Of a stretch of 64,000 nt of DNA, positions 49,030 through 56,343 are shown piece by piece (within the stretch, counting starts at the first letter, position 1; each line of letters opens with the position of its first letter). The position numbers and the translations under genes are program-made. The stretch is from positions 99,067 through 163,066 of the forward strand of contig JAXLWB010000019.1 of assembly GCA_046328715.1 (NCBI GenBank), given 5' to 3'. The DNA is from JAXLWB01 sp046328715. Lineage in GTDB: Bacteria; Chloroflexota; Anaerolineae; Caldilineales; Caldilineaceae. The notes beneath the pieces are model-generated. The model made no database searches. It was given only the letters and a program-made list of their open reading frames with translations, and was not told the origin of the DNA.

Positions 49030-49959
49030 ATGACAAAAGTAGGCTTTATCGGATTAGGCAACATGGGGAGTGCAGCGGCACGCAATCTACAGCGGGCAGG
49101 CTTTGACATGGTGGTCCATGACTTGCGCAAAACGGCTGCTGAAAAGTTGCTGGCACAGGGTGCGCAGTGGGCAAATTCTCCGGCGGAGACCATCAATCAG
49201 GCGGATGTTGTTGTGACGATGGTGATCGGCCCCAAGGAGATCGCACAAGTCATGCGTGGCGAGCAAGGATTGCTGGCGGGCGAGTGCAAGGGCAAACTCT
49301 GGATCGACTTAACGACTAGCAGTCCAAGCCTAATGCGCCAATTGGCGGCAGCATTTGAAGCGGCAGGCGGTGTAGCAGTCGATTCTCCTGTCACCGGCTC
49401 AGTCGACTCGGCGATCCGGGGCGATATGATCATGTTTGTCGGCGGAAGCGATGCCGCAGTCGAGCGTGCTCGTCCTGTGATTGAAGCAATGGGTGAAATT
49501 CGTCGGGTAGGGCGCTATGGCAACGGCTATGTCGCCAAGTTGGTCAATAATCAACTTTGGAAGGTCCATGCCGCCGCCATCGGGGAAGCAATGGTCGCCG
49601 CCAAAAAGGCCGGACTGGAACCGGAGGTTTGGTGGGCGGCGATGAAGGGTGGTGCGGCGGACAGTTTTGTCATGCAACACGATGTGCCTTCGATCTTTGC
49701 CGGACATTACGATCCATCCTTCAGACTGGCACTCTGCCTCAAAGACCTGGGGTTGATCGACGAGTTGCTGCGCGAAACAGGCACCCGCTCCGAGTTGACG
49801 CAAGCAACCTATGCCCGCTTCCGCGAAGCCGCCGACCGTTATGGCGAAAACGCGGGTGAAATGACCGTCTGCAAACTGATCGAAGAGGACGCCGGCGTCG
49901 AACTGCGAGTACCAGGGGATTGGGTTGCCCCCTGGCTGGTGAAACATCCAAAGGATTGA
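49030..49959 (+). CDS. NAD(P)-dependent 3-hydroxyisobutyrate dehydrogenase-like oxidoreductase
   Basis: 309 residues. The N-terminal dinucleotide motif is VGFIGLGNMGSAAARNL (4-20), with DSPVTGSVDSAIRGD for the substrate loop and GYVAKLVNNQLW carrying the catalytic Lys, as in the beta-hydroxyacid dehydrogenase family. It may reduce tartronate semialdehyde or oxidise a 3-hydroxyacid, which fits the sugar-acid theme. It ends before a long hairpin shared with the convergent MFS gene. Confidence 0.92.
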   Translation: MTKVGFIGLGNMGSAAARNLQRAGFDMVVHDLRKTAAEKLLAQGAQWANSPAETINQADVVVTMVIGPKEIAQVMRGEQGLLAGECKGKLWIDLTTSSPSLMRQLAAAFEAAGGVAVDSPVTGSVDSAIRGDMIMFVGGSDAAVERARPVIEAMGEIRRVGRYGNGYVAKLVNNQLWKVHAAAIGEAMVAAKKAGLEPEVWWAAMKGGAADSFVMQHDVPSIFAGHYDPSFRLALCLKDLGLIDELLRETGTRSELTQATYARFREAADRYGENAGEMTVCKLIEEDAGVELRVPGDWVAPWLVKHPKD

Positions 49960-49969
49960 GGACCTACCT

Positions 49970-50027
49970 CAGAACCCCGCACATCAGTAAGGGGGAATTG
50001 CGCCCCTTACTGATGTGCGGGGTTCTG
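49970..50027. terminator. Long inverted repeat between convergent genes
   Basis: CAGAACCCCGCACATCAGTA at 49970 pairs with TACTGATGTGCGGGGTTCTG at the right end; the stem is about 25 bp around a short loop. It can serve as a bidirectional terminator for the dehydrogenase and MFS genes. Confidence 0.8.
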
Positions 50028-50042
50028 AATGTGCGTCCCCAC

Positions 50043-51320
50043 TTAGCCTGCCGCTACTGTCTGTGCGCCTGAAGCAGTTTCTTCTGTGGCGGGCGCTGCG
50101 GCATTCGGAATGTACTCCTCTGCGCGCCCCAACGGGGTAAAACGAAAGATGTTGGGGATGATAAGCACAATAATGCCCGTGACCAGATAAACCAAACCAA
50201 CATCACCTGTCTTTTCAATCGCCAAACCACCCAGATAGCTTCCCAGGGGAATGGCCGACCAAGCCAACACACCGGCAATCGAAATCACTCGCCCCAACAT
50301 ATGGTTCGGTACAATCGCTTGGCGTAGGCTTCCCGTGTTGATGTTGAAGAGAATCCCTAGGCCCGAGGTCACAGACCATAATGGCAGTGCCACCCAAATA
50401 TTGCGATTCAGCGCAAAGACGATTTGAAAGATGGCGCTGGCAGTCAAAGCACCGAGTGCAACCGTGCTAAATGACCAGCGTTTGCGAAACCAACCTGCCA
50501 ACAGTCCCATCGCCACCACGCCGATGCTGCCTGCCGAAAAAAGGTAACTGGTTTGAGTGTCGCTGGCGTGCAAGTGATCCTGGGCAAAGTAGACCAGTTG
50601 GTTGAAGGCCGTTGTGCCAAAGAAATTGACCAGCGCCATCATGATCGAAATGTTGCGTAACACGGGATGTCCGAGCACATAGCGCAATCCTTCACTCACA
50701 TCTTGCAGAATATGGGTTTTCTTCGGCTCCTCGTCGCTGTTGAACCTGATTCGAATCACTGATAAAGTCAGCGCCGACACCAGAAACGATGCAGCATCGA
50801 TCAGCAACAAATCATAGATCGGCATGATGGCGATCAAACTGCCCGCTAGGAGTGGACCTGCCACTTGGGCGGCAGAGTAGCTAGCCTGAATGCGACCATT
50901 GGCAGTGACTAAATCATCCTGAGAAACCAGGCTGGGAATCGCCGAAAACTCTGCCGACTGAAAGGCAATCCCAATCGTCGAACTGATGAAGGTAAGTGCA
51001 TAGATCCACCAGATTGGCAGCCGATCAAACATCGCCAGCAACGGGATCGAAGCGATCAGCAATGCGTTGATAAACTCGATACTGATCATCAGCCGCTTGC
51101 GATCGACCCGATCCACCCACGCTCCAATCACCAGGCCGAAGAGCAGGTAAGGCAACATGCTGAAAACAGTGGTCAATGCTAGGTTCATGGCCGAGCCAGT
51201 CAACTTGTAGATCAACAGGGGCAGGGCAAACGCTGTAAACGAAGTACCCAGGTTGGAAATGGTCTGCCCACTAAAAAAGAACCAAAAATCACGCGCAGAC
51301 CGTGGTTGTGCCGCACTCAT
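50043..51320 (-). CDS. MFS transporter (drug/siderophore exporter type)
   Basis: 425 residues with about twelve membrane helices. The first helices have FWFFFSGQTISNLGTSFTAFALPLL and the loop GAWVDRVDRKRLM, the MFS D-R-x-x-R-R signature between TM2 and TM3. It resembles the MFS_3 group of exporters (enterobactin/macrolide type). GGAGAGGAG precedes the start. The adjacent regulator gene 112 bp upstream is transcribed in the same direction and may control it. Confidence 0.9.
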   Translation of the reverse strand: MSAAQPRSARDFWFFFSGQTISNLGTSFTAFALPLLIYKLTGSAMNLALTTVFSMLPYLLFGLVIGAWVDRVDRKRLMISIEFINALLIASIPLLAMFDRLPIWWIYALTFISSTIGIAFQSAEFSAIPSLVSQDDLVTANGRIQASYSAAQVAGPLLAGSLIAIMPIYDLLLIDAASFLVSALTLSVIRIRFNSDEEPKKTHILQDVSEGLRYVLGHPVLRNISIMMALVNFFGTTAFNQLVYFAQDHLHASDTQTSYLFSAGSIGVVAMGLLAGWFRKRWSFSTVALGALTASAIFQIVFALNRNIWVALPLWSVTSGLGILFNINTGSLRQAIVPNHMLGRVISIAGVLAWSAIPLGSYLGGLAIEKTGDVGLVYLVTGIIVLIIPNIFRFTPLGRAEEYIPNAAAPATEETASGAQTVAAG

Positions 51321-51432
51321 AGAGTCTCCTCTCCTAACTCTCTGTATCTCCCTACAACGATTTCAGAAACGACACGGGGTAATCCAGAGAATTTGCCCTC
51401 GTTTTCTCTGTGCCCTCCGTGTCCCTCACTCC

Positions 51433-52059
51433 TCACTTTTCCTTTACCTTCAAGAACGCCTTCACTGGAAACAACGCCAAAAAGAGCCGGTAATCATGAT
51501 AGGTACTCGGTTCAGGCGACGGCTCAGCGACATCAAATTCCTCAAGCAACGCCTCTAATTTGGTGTAAAAATCCTCTGCTTGCGCTTCAGATAAGCGTTG
51601 CATGCCCCACAACCATAACATGCGACGGCTGATTGGCGCGTCTGCCGTCCGTTCAATCAAACCGTCGGCAAAACTCATCTCCAACTGGGTGCGTGTTGTT
51701 TCAAACACCGATTGCATCCCAGGAGGCAGCGGCGATCCATTGGCTGGCATTGAGTGAAAGAGATCGCCACCAAACAGGAAAAGATAAGCTGTTGCCCGGT
51801 AACTTTTCTCGATGATGCCCGAAACAATCCGTGTACTCACGATGCGAATCAGTCCCTTCTCTTCCATCAACTTCAGATGATAGTAGAGCTTTTTGGGGGA
51901 AAGATTGAGCACCTGCGCCAGCTCTTTGGCCGTGTGAACCTTCGAACGTAGCAAATCCAGAATACGGCTGCGAAAGGGATCAGCCAACAGCTTTAGTGCA
52001 TCGGGATCGTCGACTTGCAGCGTTTCACTTGGCTCAAACGTTTCAGTGATCTCTTCCAT
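51433..52059 (-). CDS. ArsR-like helix-turn-helix transcriptional regulator
   Basis: 208 residues. The winged helix is in PDALKLLADPFRSRILDLLRSKVHTAKELAQVL..SPKKLYYHLKLMEEKGLIRIV (about 18-72), a HTH_20/ArsR fold; the C-terminal 130 residues have no obvious domain and may bind a ligand. GG-AAATT precedes the start. The 40-bp palindrome at 52088 lies 29 bp upstream of its start, so it probably represses itself and the MFS gene downstream. No metal-binding Cys motif of classical ArsR is present. Confidence 0.88.
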   Translation of the reverse strand: MEEITETFEPSETLQVDDPDALKLLADPFRSRILDLLRSKVHTAKELAQVLNLSPKKLYYHLKLMEEKGLIRIVSTRIVSGIIEKSYRATAYLFLFGGDLFHSMPANGSPLPPGMQSVFETTRTQLEMSFADGLIERTADAPISRRMLWLWGMQRLSEAQAEDFYTKLEALLEEFDVAEPSPEPSTYHDYRLFLALFPVKAFLKVKEK

Positions 52060-52087
52060 AATTTCCTAATCTTCTTCGGCGGTTATA

Positions 52088-52127
52088 AATCTTTAGTCAT
52101 CCAAAATATTTTGGATGACTAAAGATT
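52088..52127. promoter_or_regulatory. Perfect 40-bp palindrome, probable operator of the ArsR-like regulator
   Basis: Left half AATCTTTAGTCATCCAAAAT and right half ATTTTGGATGACTAAAGATT are exact complements with no loop. It lies immediately upstream of the regulator start. A spacer-free palindrome of this length suggests either two adjacent dimer sites or a cruciform. Confidence 0.75.
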
Positions 52128-52310
52128 ATCAGACGATTATAGGTTTGTCAATAGGGAAATTTCTGGTTCTGTTAGCCTTATCTTGGAGTCAGTCCGTCAT
52201 TTGACATCTTTCGACGAGGCTCTCGAACCGACGGTAGTTCGAGAAGCCCGTCATCATAAAGAGGAAATCTTCACAAGGTAGAATCAGGAAAATCTGAGAG
52301 TTTAACCAAG

Positions 52311-52386
52311 AAGCCGATTGTCAGCAGCACATCCAACACCGGTCGCTTACGCTCTCGGCTCGGAATGTGCTGCTGACAATCGGCTT
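52311..52386. terminator. Perfect 22-bp inverted repeat
   Basis: Arms 52311-52332 (starting AAGCCGATTGTCAGCAGC) and 52365-52386 are exact complements around a 32-nt loop, followed by TTTTAT on the plus strand. It lies 43 bp beyond the methyltransferase stop and may terminate that operon. Confidence 0.75.
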
Positions 52387-52428
52387 TTATCAACAACTGA
52401 ATTTATGAGAAATGAAGGAGAGAAAGCC

Positions 52429-53265
52429 CTAACACACCCGGCCGAGCAGCCAACGATGGTGTGCCCAGATGGATTTGATCTGCCAGGGGAGAGGTGCTTG
52501 ATCAAGCCAGGCATACTTGATGACGCGCTCATAAAGGTCGGGTTCTTTGCCCATATAATAGGCCATCGTATCCCAGCGCCAACCTTCGCCTGTGAACTGT
52601 GACTCAAGCTGTTTGCTACGAATGCCGAGCCGCTTGAGCACTTCATTGGCGGGCATCACTGTATCGGGCCAGGGCGGCACATCGAGCACGCCTTGGTCGA
52701 TAATCTCAACGCCTGCCCTTTCCAGAATGCGACGGATGCGTCCGATTTCGGTCCAGCGTTCGTCGTGGTTGGCAAAAAATTCACGGTCAATCAGCAACTT
52801 ACGCATCCAGTAGCCAACCTGGATATTGTTGGGCATGGCAACAAAGACCAAATTGCGGCTGGTGCGTACCAATTCTTGGAGCAGCCCTTCTGGGTCAGCA
52901 ATGTACCATAGCCCCGCCCATTCCCAGGTGAAATCGAAACTTTTGTCGGCAAAGGGTAAACGATCCCAACTGTCTGGGCGAATCAACACGGTCTCCGCCG
53001 GCATGCGCAGATCCTCATGCCAGATGCGCCGCACCCCAGCGATGCGTTCAGCGTTATCATCTACCATCGTCACGTCGACACCGTTTTGGGCGAAGATCAC
53101 ATCGTTGATGCCGCTGACACCCGCCATACCGTAAAGTGGCGCTTCAAGAACCGAGCGAATCTGATGCTTTTTACGCAGATCATTAAGAAAATTATTGAGG
53201 ACAAAGCGCTCGTAGACGAGGCCAAGACCCTCATTGTAGTCAGTTAAGTACTTTCGCCATTCCAT
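52429..53265 (-). CDS. Methyltransferase-domain protein (class I-like)
   Basis: 278 residues. The SAM-binding region shows VLEAPLYGMAGVSGINDVIFAQNGVDVTMVDDNAERIAGV (about 40-80), where a Gly-rich loop and the acidic VDD fit class I methyltransferases, and DFTWEWAGLWYIADPEGLLQEL is the post-motif region. Substrate unknown. It follows recN by nine bases on the same strand, so they are cotranscribed. Confidence 0.8.
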   Translation of the reverse strand: MEWRKYLTDYNEGLGLVYERFVLNNFLNDLRKKHQIRSVLEAPLYGMAGVSGINDVIFAQNGVDVTMVDDNAERIAGVRRIWHEDLRMPAETVLIRPDSWDRLPFADKSFDFTWEWAGLWYIADPEGLLQELVRTSRNLVFVAMPNNIQVGYWMRKLLIDREFFANHDERWTEIGRIRRILERAGVEIIDQGVLDVPPWPDTVMPANEVLKRLGIRSKQLESQFTGEGWRWDTMAYYMGKEPDLYERVIKYAWLDQAPLPWQIKSIWAHHRWLLGRVC

Positions 53266-53274
53266 AAAGTTGTC

Positions 53275-55107
53275 CTACTTGCTTTCCTTTGCAGTGGCGA
53301 CCTCTTTGATCATCTCTTCCACTGATTTTCTGCCGGACTCGCTTTCGGCACCAAGCATCTGCATCAGTTCACGGATGCGGGCGTCGCCTTCGAGATTGGT
53401 GACTACAGTTTTTGTGCGTTCTTCACCATTAACATTGACAACTTGCTTGTTCACTGTGAAGTGACTATCCCCAAAAGCGGCGAGTTGCGGCAGGTGAGTA
53501 ATACAGAGCACTTGATGCGCTACGGTAGCCAAAGTTTCGACTGTAGCTGATTTTTGACTATTACCTTTTGGCTTCTGACTTTTGACTTCTGACTTCTGTC
53601 CTGTGAGCATCCACAATTTTTGACCTACGATGGCACCCACTCGACCACCAATACCCTGGTCGATCTCATCAAAGATCAAAGTTGGCGTGGCGTCGGCATG
53701 GGTGAGCACACCTTTGAGCGCAAGCATGATGCGCGCTGTTTCACCGCCAGAGGCAACCTTGGCCAAGGGTTTGAGCGGTTCGCCCGGATTGGCCGAGATC
53801 ATAAATTCGACCTGGTCGATCCCCGTGCCATCGAAGGCAACCCGACGACCGTCGGCAAGAATGGCACCTTCGGCATCGTTGCGTTGCTCGACGATCACAC
53901 CAAAGCGTGCCTTATTCATGCGCAGATCGCCAAGCTCTACCTCAACCTGGTGCGCCATCTGTTCGCCTGCGGATTTCCGTTTGTTGCTTAGTTCGCTGGC
54001 GAGTGTGCCAATCTTACGCAGCAGTTGTTCCTCACGCTTTTCTAAGTCGCTGCTCTTGGCTTCCCAATTGCTCAACTCCTCCAGATCGCGCTGAGCCCGC
54101 TTTCCAAATTCAAGGATCTGCTCAATTGTATCCCCATATTTACGCTTGAGGTTACTGATTAGTTCAAGCCGCTCTTCGACTTCAGCCAGACGTTCAGGAT
54201 TGAACTCCAATTCTTCTGCATAGTCTTGCAAGGTCCGTGCCAGGTCAGAGATCTGTTCGAGCAGGACTTGCCCATCCAGCGCCGCTTGTTGCATATCGGG
54301 GTCGATGCGCGCCAGCCGTTCCAGATTGCCTACTGCGTCGCTAATCAGATCGACTGCACTGGGACGTTCATAATCGCCCTCATGTAAGGACGCAGCGGCA
54401 GTGGTGGCCAGCTTTGTCAACGATTCTGCATTGGCCAGACGACGTCGTTCACTTTCGAGTTCGCTATCTTCGCCTGCTGTGAGCGCAGCGTCAAAAATCT
54501 CACCCACCTGAAAGCTAAGCAGATCGAGGCGTTGGGCAACGGTGCGTGCGTCGTTGCGCAAACGCTGCAATTCTGTACGCACGGCACGCAACTGGCTTAC
54601 CTCGGCGGCAACTTGTTTGCGCAGGGGCAGCAGATTAGCGTAACGATCCAGTAAATGGATATGGGTCTTGGGACGCAAGAGATTTAGATGTTCGCCTTGA
54701 CCGTGAATATCCACGAGCCGGCTTGTCAATTCCTCGAGGATTTGCAGACTCACGGCTCGCCCATTGATGCGACAGACATTGCGTCCGTTGGCACGCACTT
54801 CCCGGGCCACAACCAACCAATTGGGATTGTCGGTATCGTCCAATCCTTGTTCCTCGAGCGTGTGGCGCAGATCAACGGTCACGTCGCTATCTTCGGGCAA
54901 CTGGAACTGGCCCTCGATTGCAGCCATTTCAGTGCCAGCACGGATCCACTCCGTACCAGCACGGTTGCCCAAAAGCATTCCTAACGCGTCAAGAATAATC
55001 GATTTGCCAGCACCCGTCTCGCCTGTCAAAATATTAAGACCAGGAGCGAAGCTCAGTTCTAACTGATCAATGATGGCAAAGTTGCGGATCCGCAGTTCAT
55101 GAAGCAT
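53275..55107 (-). CDS. recN: DNA repair protein RecN
   Basis: 610 residues, an SMC-like repair ATPase. Walker A GETGAGKS (29-36), a long coiled coil (about 150-370), signature KVASGGETARIMLAL, Walker B PTLIFDEIDQGIGG, and the final H-loop QVLCITHLPQLAAFGD. An unusual insertion of about 28 residues (TGQKSEVKSQKPKGNSQKS...) sits between VGQKLWML and the AHQVLCITHLP strand; it is encoded by 7-bp repeats of TTCTGAC type. The ATPase core is otherwise complete. It acts in double-strand break repair and heads the recN-methyltransferase operon. Confidence 0.95.
   Translation of the reverse strand: MLHELRIRNFAIIDQLELSFAPGLNILTGETGAGKSIILDALGMLLGNRAGTEWIRAGTEMAAIEGQFQLPEDSDVTVDLRHTLEEQGLDDTDNPNWLVVAREVRANGRNVCRINGRAVSLQILEELTSRLVDIHGQGEHLNLLRPKTHIHLLDRYANLLPLRKQVAAEVSQLRAVRTELQRLRNDARTVAQRLDLLSFQVGEIFDAALTAGEDSELESERRRLANAESLTKLATTAAASLHEGDYERPSAVDLISDAVGNLERLARIDPDMQQAALDGQVLLEQISDLARTLQDYAEELEFNPERLAEVEERLELISNLKRKYGDTIEQILEFGKRAQRDLEELSNWEAKSSDLEKREEQLLRKIGTLASELSNKRKSAGEQMAHQVEVELGDLRMNKARFGVIVEQRNDAEGAILADGRRVAFDGTGIDQVEFMISANPGEPLKPLAKVASGGETARIMLALKGVLTHADATPTLIFDEIDQGIGGRVGAIVGQKLWMLTGQKSEVKSQKPKGNSQKSATVETLATVAHQVLCITHLPQLAAFGDSHFTVNKQVVNVNGEERTKTVVTNLEGDARIRELMQMLGAESESGRKSVEEMIKEVATAKESK
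53545..53600. repeat. TTCTGAC 7-bp repeats inside recN
   Basis: Degenerate units of GACTTCTG and GACTTTTG, in a 7-bp period, lie within the recN reading frame and keep it open, adding the QKSEVKSQ stretch. Elsewhere this class is only intergenic. Confidence 0.75.
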
Positions 55108-55704
55108 AGACGTAAATGATAGATCGCTTTCGTACGAATTTCTGTCAGCATGTGACCATACTTATTCATACCAATTGCGCTCTGCAATGGACTGAATTCC
55201 AGTTGTGTTTACGCTGAGAATCCATAGCATTTGCAGCCACAATTGGTAGCACATGGCGGCACTCTTTCAATTCGCAAGCAAACTGAAATGTAAAGAGTCG
55301 CTTATATTCTGCATTATTTAATTATGTTATGCCTGTCCTGGGGAGATCTGGTCAAGTTCTACTTGTCTAGATCGACAGATGCGTAACACGAGTTATTTGA
55401 ATGATCAATAATTTTAGCACAAATGGTCGGTGTTACGAAGTACGGAGGATTCATAGGTAGATTCAATTCTATTCGATAGCCAAGCATCGCTCGTTCAGCC
55501 ACTGCAGACTTGTAGTGGAATCACCGAAGCGAATTACGCCTTACAAATGAACTGGTTTGCGCTTCTGGATAAGCATGTTATAATCTCACATAGAAGCAAT
55601 GTAGTGGTGAGTGTGAATAGTTAAGTCGCAATCCGGCAATCTTTGGGTTGAGTGTATTAAATACGCTCCCTTAGAAGTAAGGGTTCGGCACAAGGAGTCT
55701 ATCT
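55108..55704. other. Gap between recN and tatA
   Basis: No gene. The only signal I can support is the tatA promoter at 55557-55584. Confidence 0.5.
55557..55584 (+). promoter_or_regulatory. Probable promoter of tatA
   Basis: TTGCGC and TATAAT with a 16-bp spacer, about 120 bp upstream of the tatA start. The -10 element is perfect, the -35 element partial. Confidence 0.5.
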
Positions 55705-55899
55705 ATGTTTGGCAGTTTGGGTTGGGTCGAACTGACCTTAATTATTGTGATCGTAGCAATGCTGTTTGGCGTGGGCAAGCTGCCCGAAGTCTTTGGCGCT
55801 GTTGGCAAAGGAATTCGTGAATTCCGCAAAGAAGCCGCAACCGACGAGAAAAAAGGCGAAAAGACAGCCGATGCTACCACTGATAGCAAATCATCGTAG
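55705..55899 (+). CDS. tatA: Sec-independent protein translocase subunit TatA
   Basis: 64 residues: the N-terminal membrane helix LGWVELTLIIVIVAMLFGVGKLP, the conserved F-G-x-G-K-L-P hinge, an amphipathic helix VFGAVGKGIREFRKEA and a charged tail. It forms the pore of the twin-arginine pathway. TatB and TatC are not in this window. AAGGAG lies nine bases before the ATG. Confidence 0.95.
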   Translation: MFGSLGWVELTLIIVIVAMLFGVGKLPEVFGAVGKGIREFRKEAATDEKKGEKTADATTDSKSS

Positions 55900-56057
55900 T
55901 CTGTGTAACGACTCATTTGCTGTCTGTTCGGTTCAAGACAACTGAATAATAGAATCCTTTAGGCTCAAGCACTGATACTGAAAACGGTTTTGCTTTACGC
56001 AAGTTTTGCAACCCTGTCGACGCAATGTCTTGTCATTGCCTAATCGAGTTGAATGAT

Positions 56058-56092
56058 AAACATCGCAGGTTGTAATGGCCTGCGATGTTTTC
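56058..56092 (+). terminator. Rho-independent terminator
   Basis: AAACATCGCAGG and CCTGCGATGTTT form a 12-bp stem with a 9-nt loop, followed by TTCTGTT. It is 160 bp after the tatA stop. Confidence 0.75.
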
Positions 56093-56130
56093 TGTTGAGT
56101 TTAAAAGTTTATTTAGAACTTGCACATTTT

Positions 56131-56203
56131 TATAGTGATGCTCTGCACCAGTAACGCTTTTGTAGCACAAAAAAGTGTTACTAAGTGAGAACCGCCAGTA
56201 TAG
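56131..56203. repeat. GATGCTCTGCAC palindromic element (copy A)
   Basis: About 73 bp. Inner stem AGTAACGCTTT (56150-56160) and AAAGTGTTACT (56172-56182); ends TATAGTG and CAGTATA are inverted. The same element with compensatory stem changes is at 62274-62345. Both copies lie upstream of plus-strand genes. Confidence 0.75.
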
Positions 56204-56343
56204 TTTGAATCAACTGTTTGAATGTAGTACTTTATTTTTAGACAACGCTGTCAGGTATTTATCGGGCCAAGTCATTACGTTTAACCAGTTTTTCAGGCAG
56301 CATGTTCGAGTTCTATAATTAATGAAGGTGTATTTTTATTCTC

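Larger units (their letters stand above)
52060..52428. other. Regulatory gap and hairpin upstream of the regulator
   Basis: The 369-bp gap holds the regulator operator (52088-52127) and a perfect 22-bp inverted repeat (52311-52386) near the end of the methyltransferase gene. No gene. Confidence 0.6.
55900..56343. other. Gap with terminator and palindromic element
   Basis: The 444-bp gap holds a terminator (56058-56092) and copy A of the GATGCTCTGCAC element (56131-56203), 140 bp before the GT39-like gene. No gene. Confidence 0.6.

Noticed and set aside
54635..55066. Frames opposite recN
   Set aside because: Antisense shadows of a strongly conserved gene.
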